Below are positions 17,971 to 29,442 of a stretch of DNA of 64,000 nt, piece by piece. The position numbers and the translations under genes are program-made. This DNA is from Roseibium aggregatum (GTDB taxonomy: Bacteria > Pseudomonadota > Alphaproteobacteria > Rhizobiales > Stappiaceae), in contig NZ_JAEKJZ010000001.1 of NCBI RefSeq assembly GCF_017309185.1, positions 1,302,001 to 1,366,000 on the forward strand. Direction: 5' to 3'. How positions within the stretch are numbered: position 1 is the first letter of the stretch; every line of letters starts with the position of its first letter. The notes beneath the pieces were generated by a model. The model saw only the letters and a list, made by a program, of their open reading frames with translations, made no database searches and was not told the DNA's origin.

Positions 17971-19008
17971 CTACGACTGTGCGCCGTGAAACGCGCCCCC
18001 TCCATGCCCAGACGGCGCCAGACCGAAAAAGTTCCGGTAGGCGCGCCGGAAGCTGTTCGCTTCCTCGTAGCCGAGCGCTGCCGCGATTTCGGCGATGGTG
18101 AAGGTGCCGGCGGCGATGAGCGCCGAGGCGCGGCGCATGGTTTCCTGAAGGCGGAGTTCACGGAATGTCCGTCCTTCGGTTCTAAGACGCCGCTGCAGCG
18201 TTCGCACGCCGAGGCCGAGCTGCGAGGCGATGGTCTCTTCCATGGCCGGGCTCACCCGCAGCTGCAGTTTCAGGACATCGCGGACGAGCTGGGTGAAGTC
18301 GGCCGGCGCGGACGTTCCCTCAAGGCGCGGCAGGTCCTCGAGCGTCAGGCTGGTTCTCGCATCCGCGGGCACGGGATTCGGCAGCATGAGATCGGCGAGG
18401 GAAATGGCCAGTCCCGTCATGGGACCGGGACGGACCTCGTAGCCCCTGTAATAGTGGTCCAGGAGAGCGGCGCCCGGCGGACCGTCACGCCGGGGATGCT
18501 CGATCCATGCGGGTTTCCAGGCCGGTCCTGCGAAGTGACGCATGAAATCGGTCAGGAGGAGCGGTACGGCTTCCTCGATATGGCGCGATCCGAGCGCTCT
18601 TTCGATCCCCGTTGAAAAGCGCACGACAAGGTAGTCTCCGGAAAGAACGGTCTCGAAACGCGATCCGCTAACGAGCATGGACAGGGCCTGTTTTCCCCGC
18701 TCCAGGGCGCTGGCGGCGTCCGGGGCTTCCAGCACGTAGTCCGCATGGATGCCGAGGTCCCTGTAGCGCATTTTTGTGCCGATCAACGCCCCCAGATGCG
18801 GCTCGCCCAGCCTGCGTGCGGCCACCTCGACCCATTTCGCCTGAAACTGGTAGGGCGCGAAGGCCGGCGGCCCCTCGAAGAAGGTGTCGTGGAGCCCGAC
18901 CGACCGGGTGACGCTACGGGTGAATTCCTGGCTCGTCAGCTCTGTCACGATCCGCGCGGGGGCGACCATCAGCCTCGTGTTGAACAGTTTTCCCATGCTC
19001 AATTCCAT
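17971..19008 (-). CDS. AraC-family regulator with Arabinose_bd-type N-terminal domain
   Basis: A transcription factor of about 345 residues. The N-terminal half fits the AraC-type arabinose-binding-like domain (PF12625 type) of OruR/ArgR-like regulators, containing GALIGTKMRYRDLGIHADYVLEAPDAASAL. The C-terminal HTH_18 domain has GLGVRTLQRRLRTEGRTF and IAEIAAALGYEEANSFRRAYRNFFGLAPS. The frame remains open upstream to 19263, but those residues are not family-like; I chose ATG 19008 (preceded by AGGGGG), with ATG 18996 as an alternative. It is divergent from the DUF1254 cassette, so it probably controls that cassette; the inducer is unknown. Confidence 0.88.
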   Translation of the reverse strand: MELSMGKLFNTRLMVAPARIVTELTSQEFTRSVTRSVGLHDTFFEGPPAFAPYQFQAKWVEVAARRLGEPHLGALIGTKMRYRDLGIHADYVLEAPDAASALERGKQALSMLVSGSRFETVLSGDYLVVRFSTGIERALGSRHIEEAVPLLLTDFMRHFAGPAWKPAWIEHPRRDGPPGAALLDHYYRGYEVRPGPMTGLAISLADLMLPNPVPADARTSLTLEDLPRLEGTSAPADFTQLVRDVLKLQLRVSPAMEETIASQLGLGVRTLQRRLRTEGRTFRELRLQETMRRASALIAAGTFTIAEIAAALGYEEANSFRRAYRNFFGLAPSGHGGGAFHGAQS

Positions 19009-19399
19009 ATCCCCCTGGCGGCCCGCTGACGCCTGCGCTTTCCGGCCGCAATCGTCCTTGCGGCGGAGCGCGCGCTGTCTCGCGGCAATCCTGTCCGGCG
19101 CTCTGCTAAACCGGCCTGCCTCCGGGATCATACGCAGAAATACGGGGGCTGGGGGAAATGTCGCAAAATGATTACCGGAGCGTGTTGAATAGGGCCTAAT
19201 TTTCCCCACGGTCAACTGAGCCGGGCATGCGTTGGGAGGAAGAGAGTTGAACAAACAGGTCACGGCGCGAGGGTGGCGTCCGGTGTCTCTGCCCGATCAG
19301 TGCATTGGCTTGATTGTTTTCCCCTTCCGAAGCGGTCGGGCTCCCTGGAGGTTCGGTTCTTCGCGCCGCACGTCCGAACGCGGTTTTGGAGTTGAAGTC

Positions 19400-20398
19400 A
19401 TGCGGTTTTTTCTCACTTTTGTTTTTTCCCTGGCAGCCTCCACGGCCGCGGCGGTTGAACCCGTCACCCTCGATACAATCGTGAGGGCGGAGACCGACAC
19501 TGCTTTTCGAACGACCCTTGACCAGGCCGGCGGGGCATTCAACACCTTCTTGCACATCCGCGAGCTGACGCCGGTCGACGCGCAAACAGTCATCCGCTCG
19601 AACCGTGATACGATCTACTCCGCAGTGTTGCTGGACCTGTCCGAGCCCGTCACGGTGACAATCCCTGATGCGGGTGGGCGCTATATCAGTTTCCAGGTCA
19701 TCAACCAGGATCATTACATGTTTGTCCTGAAGGAGCCGGGCGAGCATGTTCTGACGCAGGACAAGGTCGGCAGCCGCTTCGCCCAGATCCTCGTGCGCAC
19801 CTTTGTCGATCCGAACGACGAAAAGGACATCGCTGCCGTTCACGCCATTCAGGACGAGATGAAGGCGGTTGGCGGCGGGGCGGGTCCCTTCGTCGCGCCG
19901 AACTGGGATCAGGAGCAGCTTCAGAGCGCGCGCGATGCAATTAACCAGATCGCGATACTTGGATTCTCCTCGGTGGATGCTTTCGGCTCGCGGGAGGAAA
20001 CGAGACCGGTCGATCATCTCGTCGGTGCAATCGCCGGCTGGGGCGGCTTGCCGAAATCGGAAGCTTATTATGAGGCGAAGGGCGTCGGCGACGCGTCCGG
20101 CACCCCTTACACGGTGACGGTCAAGGACGTTCCGGTCGACGCCTTCTGGTCGATCACGGTCTATAACGCCGACGGATTTCTGGAGCCCAACGAGCTGAAC
20201 GCCTACAGCTACAACAACGTCACCGCCAAGCCCAACGGCGACGGCTCCTACACCGTCAATTTCGGCGGTTGCGGCGACGACCGGGTGAACTGCCTGCCGG
20301 TGCCGGAGGGATGGAACTACGCGGTGCGCATGTACCGGCCGCGCGCCGAAATTCTCGACGGGTCCTGGGTGTTCCCGGAGCCGGTTCCGGCCCAATGA
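19400..20398 (+). CDS. Exported DUF1254/DUF1214 protein (first of pair)
   Basis: A 332-residue periplasmic protein with a signal peptide (MRFFLTFVFSLAASTAAA). The N-terminal part (about 35-150, NRDTIYSAVLLDLSEPVTVTIPD...GGRYISFQVINQDHYMF) fits DUF1254, and the C-terminal part (VKDVPVDAFWSITVYNADGFL...AYSYNN) fits DUF1214. These domains are frequently paired and have no established biochemical role. GGAG lies 8 bp before ATG 19400; the longer frame from 19232 is not signal-like. It starts a three-gene run with a paralogue and a beta-barrel, divergent from an AraC regulator. Confidence 0.85.
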   Translation: MRFFLTFVFSLAASTAAAVEPVTLDTIVRAETDTAFRTTLDQAGGAFNTFLHIRELTPVDAQTVIRSNRDTIYSAVLLDLSEPVTVTIPDAGGRYISFQVINQDHYMFVLKEPGEHVLTQDKVGSRFAQILVRTFVDPNDEKDIAAVHAIQDEMKAVGGGAGPFVAPNWDQEQLQSARDAINQIAILGFSSVDAFGSREETRPVDHLVGAIAGWGGLPKSEAYYEAKGVGDASGTPYTVTVKDVPVDAFWSITVYNADGFLEPNELNAYSYNNVTAKPNGDGSYTVNFGGCGDDRVNCLPVPEGWNYAVRMYRPRAEILDGSWVFPEPVPAQ

Positions 20399-20423
20399 CC
20401 CGCAGGCAAGGGGATTTTCCAGA

Positions 20424-21932
20424 ATGACACCGTTTTCGATTGCAGCGCCGCTTGTCGCCGTCGGCCTTCTTGCGAGCGCACCCGCCGCCAAGGCCCAGAC
20501 ATACGCCGCCGATGTGCCTGCGTCCGTCCGAACGCCCGAAACGGTCGAGACCGGACCGCTCGGCACGCTCAGATTTTTCGATGGCCTGCCCGACGAGGAG
20601 ACCGTCCGGAAGGTATACGACAATCTGGACTTTTCGCGCGGTGTTGAAGCCTTCCTGAGTGGCATGCCGGCGGCCTCGGTCTACGCTTTGTGCAGCGGTT
20701 ATGAGGATGCCGGCATGCCGGCGCACGCTGTTGGTATCAGCGAGGATCTTCTCGATGCGCGTTCGCTCTGGCTTACCGCGAACTCGACAACCGTCTACGT
20801 CACGACCTGTCTCGACCTGAAGCAGGGGCCGGTTGTCGTGGAAGTGGCTCCGGGACTGCTGGGTGCTGTCGACGACGCCTTCTTTCGCTGGGATACCGAT
20901 ATCGGCGTCACCGGCCCCGACCAGGGCCGCGGAGGACGCTACCTGTTCCTGCCGCCGCATTATGACGGACCGGTTCCCGCGCTTGGCTATTATGTCATTC
21001 GCACCCGGACCAACCTGCATTGGCTGTTTGCCCGGGCCTTCGTGACGGATGCCGGCCTCGAGGCCGCGGTTGCCGGCGTCAAGGCGGGGACGAAGGCATA
21101 TCTTCTTGCGGAAGCCGCGTCGCCTCCCGAGCAGGTCTTTGTGGATTTGTCGGGCAGGAAGATGAATACCATCCATGCCAATGACGCGACCTATTTCGAC
21201 GAGTTGAACGCGGTCGTCCAGAATGAGCCGGGCGATGCGTTCGACCCGGAGATCGCCGGCCTATTCGCGTCGATCGGCATCAAGAAGGACGTGCCGTTCG
21301 AGCCGGATGCTCGGATGAAGAAGATTCTCGCCGACGCGGCCGCCGTCGGAAACGCGACGGCCCGCGCGCTCGCCTTCCGCCCGCGCGACCGGGACCGCTA
21401 CTATTATTATCCGGACCGGCAATGGTTCACGAGCTTTGTCGGCGGCAGTCACGAGTTCATGGACAATGGCGCGCTCGGCCTCGACGATCGGACGATGTTT
21501 CACTATGTCGCGACCGGCATCACCCCGGCGATGGCGGCGCCGCAGGTCGGCACCGGCTCCGTCTATGCCTTCACGCCGCACGACGCGACCGGCGCCTACC
21601 TCGACGGTGGCAAGACCTACAAGGTCACCCTTCCGGGCCCGGTGCCGGCGAAAGATTTCTGGTCCTTCGTCGTCTACTCGACCCAGCACCGCTCGATGCT
21701 GGAGACCGACCAGCGTCTGGCCGGTCTCGACAGCACCCTTGAAGGCGTCACGGCGGACGAGGACGGGTCCTATACGGTCTGGTTCGGCCCGGAGCCGCCG
21801 GAGGGCAGGGAAGACCTCTGGGTACAGACCATGCCGGGCGAAGGCTACGCCGTCATTCTGAGGCTCTATGGCCCTCTCGACCCCTGGTTCGACAAGACCT
21901 GGAAGCCGGGCGACCTGGAGCGCGTTGAGTAA
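20424..21932 (+). CDS. Exported DUF1254/DUF1214 protein (second of pair)
   Basis: A 502-residue secreted or periplasmic protein with signal peptide MTPFSIAAPLVAVGLLASAPAAKA. DUF1254 spans about 75-215 (SLWLTANSTTVYVTTCLDLKQGPVVVEVAP...GGRYLFLPP) and DUF1214 about 375-480 (VPAKDFWSFVVYSTQHRSMLETDQR...DEDGSYTVWFGP). It starts 25 bp after its smaller paralogue, so they are cotranscribed. Because both exported proteins are followed by an outer-membrane barrel, a role in envelope handling of a small molecule is possible but only inferred. Confidence 0.87.
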   Translation: MTPFSIAAPLVAVGLLASAPAAKAQTYAADVPASVRTPETVETGPLGTLRFFDGLPDEETVRKVYDNLDFSRGVEAFLSGMPAASVYALCSGYEDAGMPAHAVGISEDLLDARSLWLTANSTTVYVTTCLDLKQGPVVVEVAPGLLGAVDDAFFRWDTDIGVTGPDQGRGGRYLFLPPHYDGPVPALGYYVIRTRTNLHWLFARAFVTDAGLEAAVAGVKAGTKAYLLAEAASPPEQVFVDLSGRKMNTIHANDATYFDELNAVVQNEPGDAFDPEIAGLFASIGIKKDVPFEPDARMKKILADAAAVGNATARALAFRPRDRDRYYYYPDRQWFTSFVGGSHEFMDNGALGLDDRTMFHYVATGITPAMAAPQVGTGSVYAFTPHDATGAYLDGGKTYKVTLPGPVPAKDFWSFVVYSTQHRSMLETDQRLAGLDSTLEGVTADEDGSYTVWFGPEPPEGREDLWVQTMPGEGYAVILRLYGPLDPWFDKTWKPGDLERVE

Positions 21933-22006
21933 AGCCGGTTCCGGTCATTGCGCGCCGGAGTGGGCAGTTTGGGTTTTGCAAGACTGAATTTGTACTGGGA
22001 CTTTCA

Positions 22007-22795
22007 ATGACACGCAGCAGGATATTGTTCGCCTTCGGACTGCTCGCCGCGATCGCATCGCCGGGCCATGCCGCGGATCTCGCCGGGCCGACCGTCGCGA
22101 CACCGCCTCCGCCCGCGACGCCCTCCAGATGGCAGTTCACCTTCGCGCCCTATATCTGGACGGCGGGGATCGGCGGCGACGTCGGCCAGTTCGGGCTGCC
22201 GCCCGTCAGTATGAGTGAATCCATCGGCGATGTGCTGTCCTCGCTCGATGTCGGTCTGATGGCGGTCGCCGAAATCCGCTATGACCGGTTCATCGTCTCG
22301 ACGGATCTCAGCTATGTCAGGACCTCATCCAGCTCCGATACGCCGCTCGGTATTTTCGCGAACTCGGTCGAGACGACCAGCACGTCCATTCGCGGCGTTC
22401 TGCTCGGCGGCTATGAACTGGTGGATACCGGCCGCTTCCGCCTCGACGCTCACGCCGGGCTGCAGGTTCTTTCCGCCGAGACGGAACTCGCCTTTTCCGG
22501 CGGACTGCTGAACGGGAGGACGCGCAGCGACTCAGATACCTGGGCCGACGGTCTGGCGGGGGTTCGCGCCAGGTTCGATTTCACTCCGAAATTCTACATG
22601 TCCGGTTGGGCCTATGCGGGCGCCGGACAGTCGGATCTGGTCTGGGATGTCATGGGCGGGGCCGGCTACAACTTCAACGGCCGCATTTCCAGCTACCTCG
22701 GCTACCGCGCCAACGGCGTCGACTACAGCAGCGACGGGTTCGTCTACGATGTCGTCCAGCAGGGACCGGTGGCCGGTCTCGTGTTCCGCTTCTGA
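22007..22795 (+). CDS. Outer-membrane beta-barrel protein
   Basis: A 262-residue protein with a signal peptide cleaved near GHAAD, alternating hydrophobic strands (FTFAPYIWTAGIGGDV, FIVSTDLSYVRT, GVLLGGYELVDTGRFRLDAHAG, FYMSGWAYAGAG, SSYLGYRANGVDY) and the C-terminal terminal-Phe strand GLVFRF recognised by the BAM machinery. Eight or more strands are likely. It follows the DUF1254 pair by 74 bp and may form the surface part of that system. It resembles OmpA-like or OmpW-like small barrels more than classical porins; the ligand is unknown. Confidence 0.78.
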   Translation: MTRSRILFAFGLLAAIASPGHAADLAGPTVATPPPPATPSRWQFTFAPYIWTAGIGGDVGQFGLPPVSMSESIGDVLSSLDVGLMAVAEIRYDRFIVSTDLSYVRTSSSSDTPLGIFANSVETTSTSIRGVLLGGYELVDTGRFRLDAHAGLQVLSAETELAFSGGLLNGRTRSDSDTWADGLAGVRARFDFTPKFYMSGWAYAGAGQSDLVWDVMGGAGYNFNGRISSYLGYRANGVDYSSDGFVYDVVQQGPVAGLVFRF

Positions 22796-22816
22796 CAGCG
22801 AATTGGGCGTGAGTCT

Positions 22817-23308
22817 CTACATCCCGCGAACCGCATCTGAATTGACCACGACAACGCCGAGAACGATGTCGTGCAACAGGCGTTTGCGGTCGGAAAAGAG
22901 CGACACCAGCAGCACCAGCGGCGTCAGGAGGGAAATGGAAAACCAGAACAGCAGCGCGTGGATCGCGGCCAGCAGCGGATAGGGCCTGGCGCCGTACCAG
23001 AGGCGCATTTCGAGTCCCATGGAGCGCATGCCGAAGGTGGAGGCTTGCGGACCGCCTAGAGTAAAGGCGACATAAAGGAGTGCGACCGCCGTCGGCAGGA
23101 TGGCGTAAAGCATGAAGCCAAGCCCGAGGGTGAAGATCCCGAGGAAAAACACCACGATGCCGGCGAGAAACGTCAGGATGGCGATAACGATCACGTCGAC
23201 GCAAAAAGCGAACATCCGCCGGCTGCGCACGCCGGAAAAGAGCTCCGGATTGCGCAGCGGATCGAACACGTCCTGGCGTGTGTAATCTGAAGTATATTCT
23301 GCCGACAT
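22817..23308 (-). CDS. RDD-family membrane protein
   Basis: A 163-residue inner-membrane protein with four hydrophobic segments and the RDD signature residues: RSRRMFAFCVDVIVIA near the start, FGMRSMGLEMRL in the middle and DRKRLLHDIVLGVVVV at the end. RDD proteins are small transporters or accessory proteins of mostly unknown substrate; a sodium/proton exchange role has been reported for one. I chose ATG 23308, preceded by GGAG, because the 28 extra upstream residues are basic and unlike the family. It lies downstream of hemB on the same strand. Confidence 0.82.
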   Translation of the reverse strand: MSAEYTSDYTRQDVFDPLRNPELFSGVRSRRMFAFCVDVIVIAILTFLAGIVVFFLGIFTLGLGFMLYAILPTAVALLYVAFTLGGPQASTFGMRSMGLEMRLWYGARPYPLLAAIHALLFWFSISLLTPLVLLVSLFSDRKRLLHDIVLGVVVVNSDAVRGM

Positions 23309-23372
23309 GTCATCCCGCTCCCGTCGTGGCGATGACCTCAATGTGGGGACTGGTGAACGATTTGGCAAATTG

Positions 23373-23396
23373 CGCCTTGCCCCGGAAGGCAAGGCG
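23373..23396 (-). terminator. Hairpin downstream of hemB
   Basis: CGCCTTGCC and GGCAAGGCG form a perfect 9-bp stem with a 6-base loop directly after the hemB stop (minus strand), followed by CAATTTGCC. It is a plausible terminator separating hemB from the RDD gene. Confidence 0.5.
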
Positions 23397-23405
23397 AGCC
23401 GGCCC

Positions 23406-25809
<2,404 letters not shown>

Positions 25810-25860
25810 GTGAGCCGGCCGGGCCTGACTTTTGAAATGACTCTTGTTTTGTGAGGTATC

Positions 25861-26895
25861 GTGAGCGACGAGATCCTGTTTGAAAAGCGCGGCAAGGCCG
25901 GGGTTGCGATCCTGAACCGGCCGAAGGCGCTGAATGCCCTGAGCCACGGAATGGTCAAGGCGCTTGCCGGCCGATTGACCCAATGGGCGGACGATCCTTC
26001 GGTCGCGCATGTTGTGGTCAAGGGGGCGGGCGACAAGGCCTTTTGCGCCGGCGGCGACATTCGCAGCATCTACGATGCCCGCATGGAGGGCCGGACCGAG
26101 GGTCTGAGCAGGTTCTTCGGCGACGAATACATCCTGAACGCCCAGATCAAGTCCTTTCCAAAGCCCTATATTTCCCTGATCGACGGTATCGTGATGGGCG
26201 GTGGTGTCGGCGTATCCGTCCACGGCAGCCATCGGATCGGCACGGAAAAGACCATGTTTGCCATGCCGGAAACGGGGATCGGTTTCTTCCCCGATGTCGG
26301 CGGCAGTTATTTTCTGCCCCGCATGCCGAGGAAGAGCGGCGTCTATTGCGCCTTGAGCGCCGGGCGGCTGAAGCAGGGCGACGCGCTGGCGACTGGCGTG
26401 CTCACCCATGCCGTAAGCACGGATTCGCTGGCCGATATTGAGCAGGCCTTGGAAACGGCTGACGACATCGGCGCGGCGATCGCCCCGCATCTGATCGTTC
26501 CGGAACGAGGCCCGATTACCCAAAATCTGGATCTCATCGAGGAGATCTTTTCAGGTGAAAGCGTCGCGGCGATTCTGGAACGGCTGGAAGCCTCCACGCA
26601 TGACTTTGCCGGGGAAACGCTCAAGGCCATCAATGGCAAGTCGCCGACAAGCGTCCTGATAGCCTTCGAAGAGATGCAACGCGGCGGATCCCTGAGCTTC
26701 GAAGAGTGCATGAAGCTCGAGTACCGGATCGTCTCCCGGATCCTTCAGGGGAACGATTTCTTCGAGGGCGTCCGTGCGGTCCTTGTCGACAAGGACCATG
26801 CGCCGAAATGGTCGCCTTCGCTCATAAGTGAAGTAGACAGTTCCGATCTGGCGTCGTATTTCGAGGAGCCGGCAGACGGAGACCTTCCGCTTTAG
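25861..26895 (+). CDS. 3-hydroxyisobutyryl-CoA hydrolase
   Basis: A 344-residue crotonase-superfamily protein. LNRPKALNALSHGMV and the oxyanion-hole segments DKAFCAGGDIRSIYD and DGIVMGGGVGVSVHG fit the family; ETGIGFFPDVGGSYFLPR holds the catalytic Glu/Asp typical of HIBCH. The C-terminal SLSFEECMKLEYRIVSRILQGNDFFEGVRAVLVDKDHAPKWSP distinguishes HIBCH from enoyl-CoA hydratase. It hydrolyses 3-hydroxyisobutyryl-CoA in valine breakdown, preventing build-up of methacrylyl-CoA. The start is GTG with GAGG upstream. It follows the dehydrogenase by 51 bp. Confidence 0.93.
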   Translation: MSDEILFEKRGKAGVAILNRPKALNALSHGMVKALAGRLTQWADDPSVAHVVVKGAGDKAFCAGGDIRSIYDARMEGRTEGLSRFFGDEYILNAQIKSFPKPYISLIDGIVMGGGVGVSVHGSHRIGTEKTMFAMPETGIGFFPDVGGSYFLPRMPRKSGVYCALSAGRLKQGDALATGVLTHAVSTDSLADIEQALETADDIGAAIAPHLIVPERGPITQNLDLIEEIFSGESVAAILERLEASTHDFAGETLKAINGKSPTSVLIAFEEMQRGGSLSFEECMKLEYRIVSRILQGNDFFEGVRAVLVDKDHAPKWSPSLISEVDSSDLASYFEEPADGDLPL

Positions 26896-26928
26896 GCCGG
26901 ACTCCATCAACCCGGAACCGGACCGCTC

Positions 26929-27348
26929 ATGATCACAAGCTTTCAGGACCTGATTGATGCCCGGCCACCCTGGAGCAATGTCCTCATCCTCTATCTCAGG
27001 GGGATTTCCGTCATTCTGTTTGCCGGCGGCGTGATCTACTGGGCTCGAATTATCGGCATTGTCGAATGGCGCGGGCAGTGGTTCTGGGAGATGTCTATCG
27101 CGCTGCAGGGCGCGATCGTGTTTTTCGCCGTTCTCGACCTCGTCGCGGCAACCGGACTATGGCTGACCGTATCCTGGGGAACGGTGATGTGGCTGTTCCG
27201 CTGCGCCTGTCAGATCGTCATGCACACCGCGTTTTCGGATCTTTACGGTCGCAGGCCTTACGAAATCGCCTTTTATCTGCTGACCATCGCGATCTACGCG
27301 GCGCTGGCTGTGCTCATGGAGAGGGAAAACCGGGCACATACGGGCTGA
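26929..27348 (+). CDS. Small four-helix membrane protein (DUF6163-like)
   Basis: A 139-residue protein with four hydrophobic segments (about 19-43, 55-72, 75-98, 110-130). The pattern WARIIGI...WRGQWFWEMSIALQGAIVFFAVLDLVAATGLWL resembles a rhizobial family I recall as DUF6163; no function is known. It lies inside the valine operon between the hydrolase (33 bp) and mmsB (95 bp). Whether it takes part in the pathway is unknown. Confidence 0.7.
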   Translation: MITSFQDLIDARPPWSNVLILYLRGISVILFAGGVIYWARIIGIVEWRGQWFWEMSIALQGAIVFFAVLDLVAATGLWLTVSWGTVMWLFRCACQIVMHTAFSDLYGRRPYEIAFYLLTIAIYAALAVLMERENRAHTG

Positions 27349-27443
27349 CGTTTTCACCCGGTTCTTGAAGGGCCTTCAAAAGCGGACGAAGAAAACCGGT
27401 CAACAGATTCAAAATCATCGCAAAAACTTCTTGGGAGGAAATC

Positions 27444-28340
27444 ATGGCAAGCACAGTCGGGTTCATCGGTCTTGGCAACATGGGCGGACCGATGGCGGTC
27501 AATCTCGTCAAGGCGGGCCATACGGTTCTAGGCTTCGATCTCTCCGAAGCCGCCGTGGCGGCGTTCGTGGGTGCGGGTGGGAAAAAAGCCGCAAGCGTGG
27601 CGGAACTGGCTGCCGCCGCCGATGTGGTCGTCACCATGCTGCCGGCCGGAAAACATGTGCGCCAGATCTATCAGGGCGAGGGCGGCATTCTGGACAACGC
27701 GAAAGCCGGTACGCTTCTGATCGACAGCTCCACCATCGACGTCGACAGCGCGCGCGCGGTGAGCGCGGCCGCGGCGGATATGGAAATGATCATGGTCGAT
27801 GCTCCGGTCTCCGGTGGTGTCGCGGGCGCGGCCGGCGGAACGCTTACGTTCATGGTTGGCGGTACCGACGAGGCGTATGAAGCCGCCAGGCCCTATCTCG
27901 ACATCATGGGCAAGACCATCGTTCACGCGGGCGGCGCGGGCAACGGCCAGGCAGCCAAGATCTGCAACAACATGATCCTGGGCATTTCGATGATCGGCGT
28001 GAGCGAGGCCTTCGTTCTAGCGGAAAAACTCGGCCTGGAAGCGCAGAAGCTGTTCGATATCTCCTCGACCGCGTCCGGCCAGTGCTGGTCGCTGACATCT
28101 TATTGTCCGGTCCCGGGGCCTTTGCCGGCCTCTCCCGCCAACAGGGACTATCAGCCCGGCTTTGCCGCGGCGATGATGCTCAAGGATCTGAAGCTGGCAC
28201 AGGAAGCAGCCGGGACATCGGGAGCCGCGACGCCGCTTGGCGCGGAGGCGGCCGCCCTTTACACGCTGTTTTGCAACTCCGGAGGGAACGACCTCGATTT
28301 CTCCGGCATCGTCAAGTTCCTGCGTGGGTCGCAAACGTAA
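27444..28340 (+). CDS. mmsB: 3-hydroxyisobutyrate dehydrogenase
   Basis: Oxidises 3-hydroxyisobutyrate to methylmalonate semialdehyde with NAD+ in valine degradation. The 298-residue protein has the Rossmann motif GFIGLGNMGGPMA (6-18), substrate-binding DAPVSGGVAGAAGGTL (119-134) with S123, and the catalytic lysine K172 in GNGQAAKICNNM. These are diagnostic of the beta-hydroxyacid dehydrogenase family. GGGAGG precedes the ATG. It is the last gene of the valine operon; a mmsA gene is not in this window. Confidence 0.94.
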   Translation: MASTVGFIGLGNMGGPMAVNLVKAGHTVLGFDLSEAAVAAFVGAGGKKAASVAELAAAADVVVTMLPAGKHVRQIYQGEGGILDNAKAGTLLIDSSTIDVDSARAVSAAAADMEMIMVDAPVSGGVAGAAGGTLTFMVGGTDEAYEAARPYLDIMGKTIVHAGGAGNGQAAKICNNMILGISMIGVSEAFVLAEKLGLEAQKLFDISSTASGQCWSLTSYCPVPGPLPASPANRDYQPGFAAAMMLKDLKLAQEAAGTSGAATPLGAEAAALYTLFCNSGGNDLDFSGIVKFLRGSQT

Positions 28341-28493
28341 ACAGGATCCTAACGAGGCCTCTAAACAGCTCGTCAAAAGTTAACCGATGATTCAGCGTGT
28401 CTCTTAAGCGGATTTTAGAAACACTCGGTTAGATTGCGTATCAAGGCGGGAAAATATCCGTCGAAAGACAGGAACTATACGAGGCGCAATCAA

Positions 28494-29009
28494 ATGATCA
28501 CCGCAAGTAGGGCAGTCGACACTGTTGCTCAGGGCGAAGAGGAAGATGCGGAAATCAAACCGCTCTATCTTGAAGCCCTAACGCTCGTCGAGCGGCTGCA
28601 TCGTCGTCTTCTCGACGTCATCAAGGACGAGTTCGACCGGATGGGACGTTCCGATGTCAACAGCGTGCAGGCACTGCTGCTGTTCAACATCGGCGACAGC
28701 GAACTGACCGCGGGAGAGCTGCGCACACGCGGCTATTATCTCGGCTCGAACGTTTCCTACAATCTGAAGAAACTGGTGGAAACCGGCTACATTCACCATC
28801 AGCGTTCGCGCATGGACCGCCGGTCGGTCCGCGTAAGCCTGACGGACAAAGGGCAGGAAGTGGCACAGATCGTCAACGATCTGTACGAACGCCATATCCT
28901 GTCGGTGGAACAGGTCGGTGAAATCGGTCCCGAGGACTTCGTTGCCTTGAACAAGTCCCTGCGCCGTCTCGAGCGGTTCTGGACCGACCAGATTCTCTAC
29001 CGCCTTTAA
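28494..29009 (+). CDS. ldtR: MarR-family transcriptional regulator, LdtR-like
   Basis: A 171-residue winged-helix protein. The MarR core (about 20-150) has an unusually acidic N-terminus (EEEDAEIKPLYLEALTLVERLHRRLLDVIKDEFDRMG), the recognition region GELRTRGYYLGSNVSYNLKKLVETGYI and wing RSRMDRRSVRVSLTDKG. The sequence and the L,D-transpeptidase gene directly downstream match the LdtR-LdtP pair characterised in Liberibacter and Sinorhizobium, where LdtR controls the transpeptidase and osmotic tolerance. I chose ATG 28494; 20 further upstream codons are open. The valine operon ends 153 bp upstream. Confidence 0.82.
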   Translation: MITASRAVDTVAQGEEEDAEIKPLYLEALTLVERLHRRLLDVIKDEFDRMGRSDVNSVQALLLFNIGDSELTAGELRTRGYYLGSNVSYNLKKLVETGYIHHQRSRMDRRSVRVSLTDKGQEVAQIVNDLYERHILSVEQVGEIGPEDFVALNKSLRRLERFWTDQILYRL

Positions 29010-29034
29010 GTTTTTCGCGGCACATTCGGATGAC

Positions 29035-29068
29035 AAAGGCATCGCCCCCGGGCGGTGCCTTTTTTTAT
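29035..29068 (+). terminator. Intrinsic terminator after ldtR
   Basis: AAAGGCATCGCC and GGCGGTGCCTTT form a 12-bp stem (one T-G pair) around a CCCG loop, then a run of seven T. This is one of the clearest terminators in the window. Confidence 0.88.
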
Positions 29069-29442
29069 GTTTTTTCCGACCTCACGCGGTTTTGCATTTA
29101 AATTTACCGAAACTGCTCGAAATACTCTTCCAAAGGTCGGGGCCGGGACAACGGCGGAAACTTGCTGACATTTTGTGGTCACATTGCAATGGCTTTGTGC
29201 GCTCTTCCAGAAGACAAGTGGCCAAGCCAAGCGTTTGTTTACCCCCTTCCGTTAAGAGTGGGACGTCGAGGAACGGCAAGGCGCGTTGCAAGCTTTCGTT
29301 CCGGAACACCGGCTCGGTCTGCTTTCGGGCAATCGCCAGGAGCGGGCAGGGTGGGCGCCCTGAAGGTGACCGGATCCTCTTTTCACGGAATTTGACCGCG
29401 AGAGGGCCGGGATGAGACGAAAACGCTAGAGACGCTGGCAAT
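29069..29442. other. Intergenic leader between ldtR and the L,D-transpeptidase gene
   Basis: About 370 bp without a supported gene. It begins with an A/T-rich stretch (GCATTTAAATTTACCG around 29093-29108) that could contain the promoter and regulator sites for the transpeptidase; the rest is mixed-composition leader. Open frames here (for example 29092-29415) have no family resemblance. Confidence 0.4.

Noticed and set aside
19196..20665. 489-codon open frame antisense to the DUF1254 gene
   Set aside because: The plus-strand protein has a signal peptide and conserved domains; the antisense frame has none.
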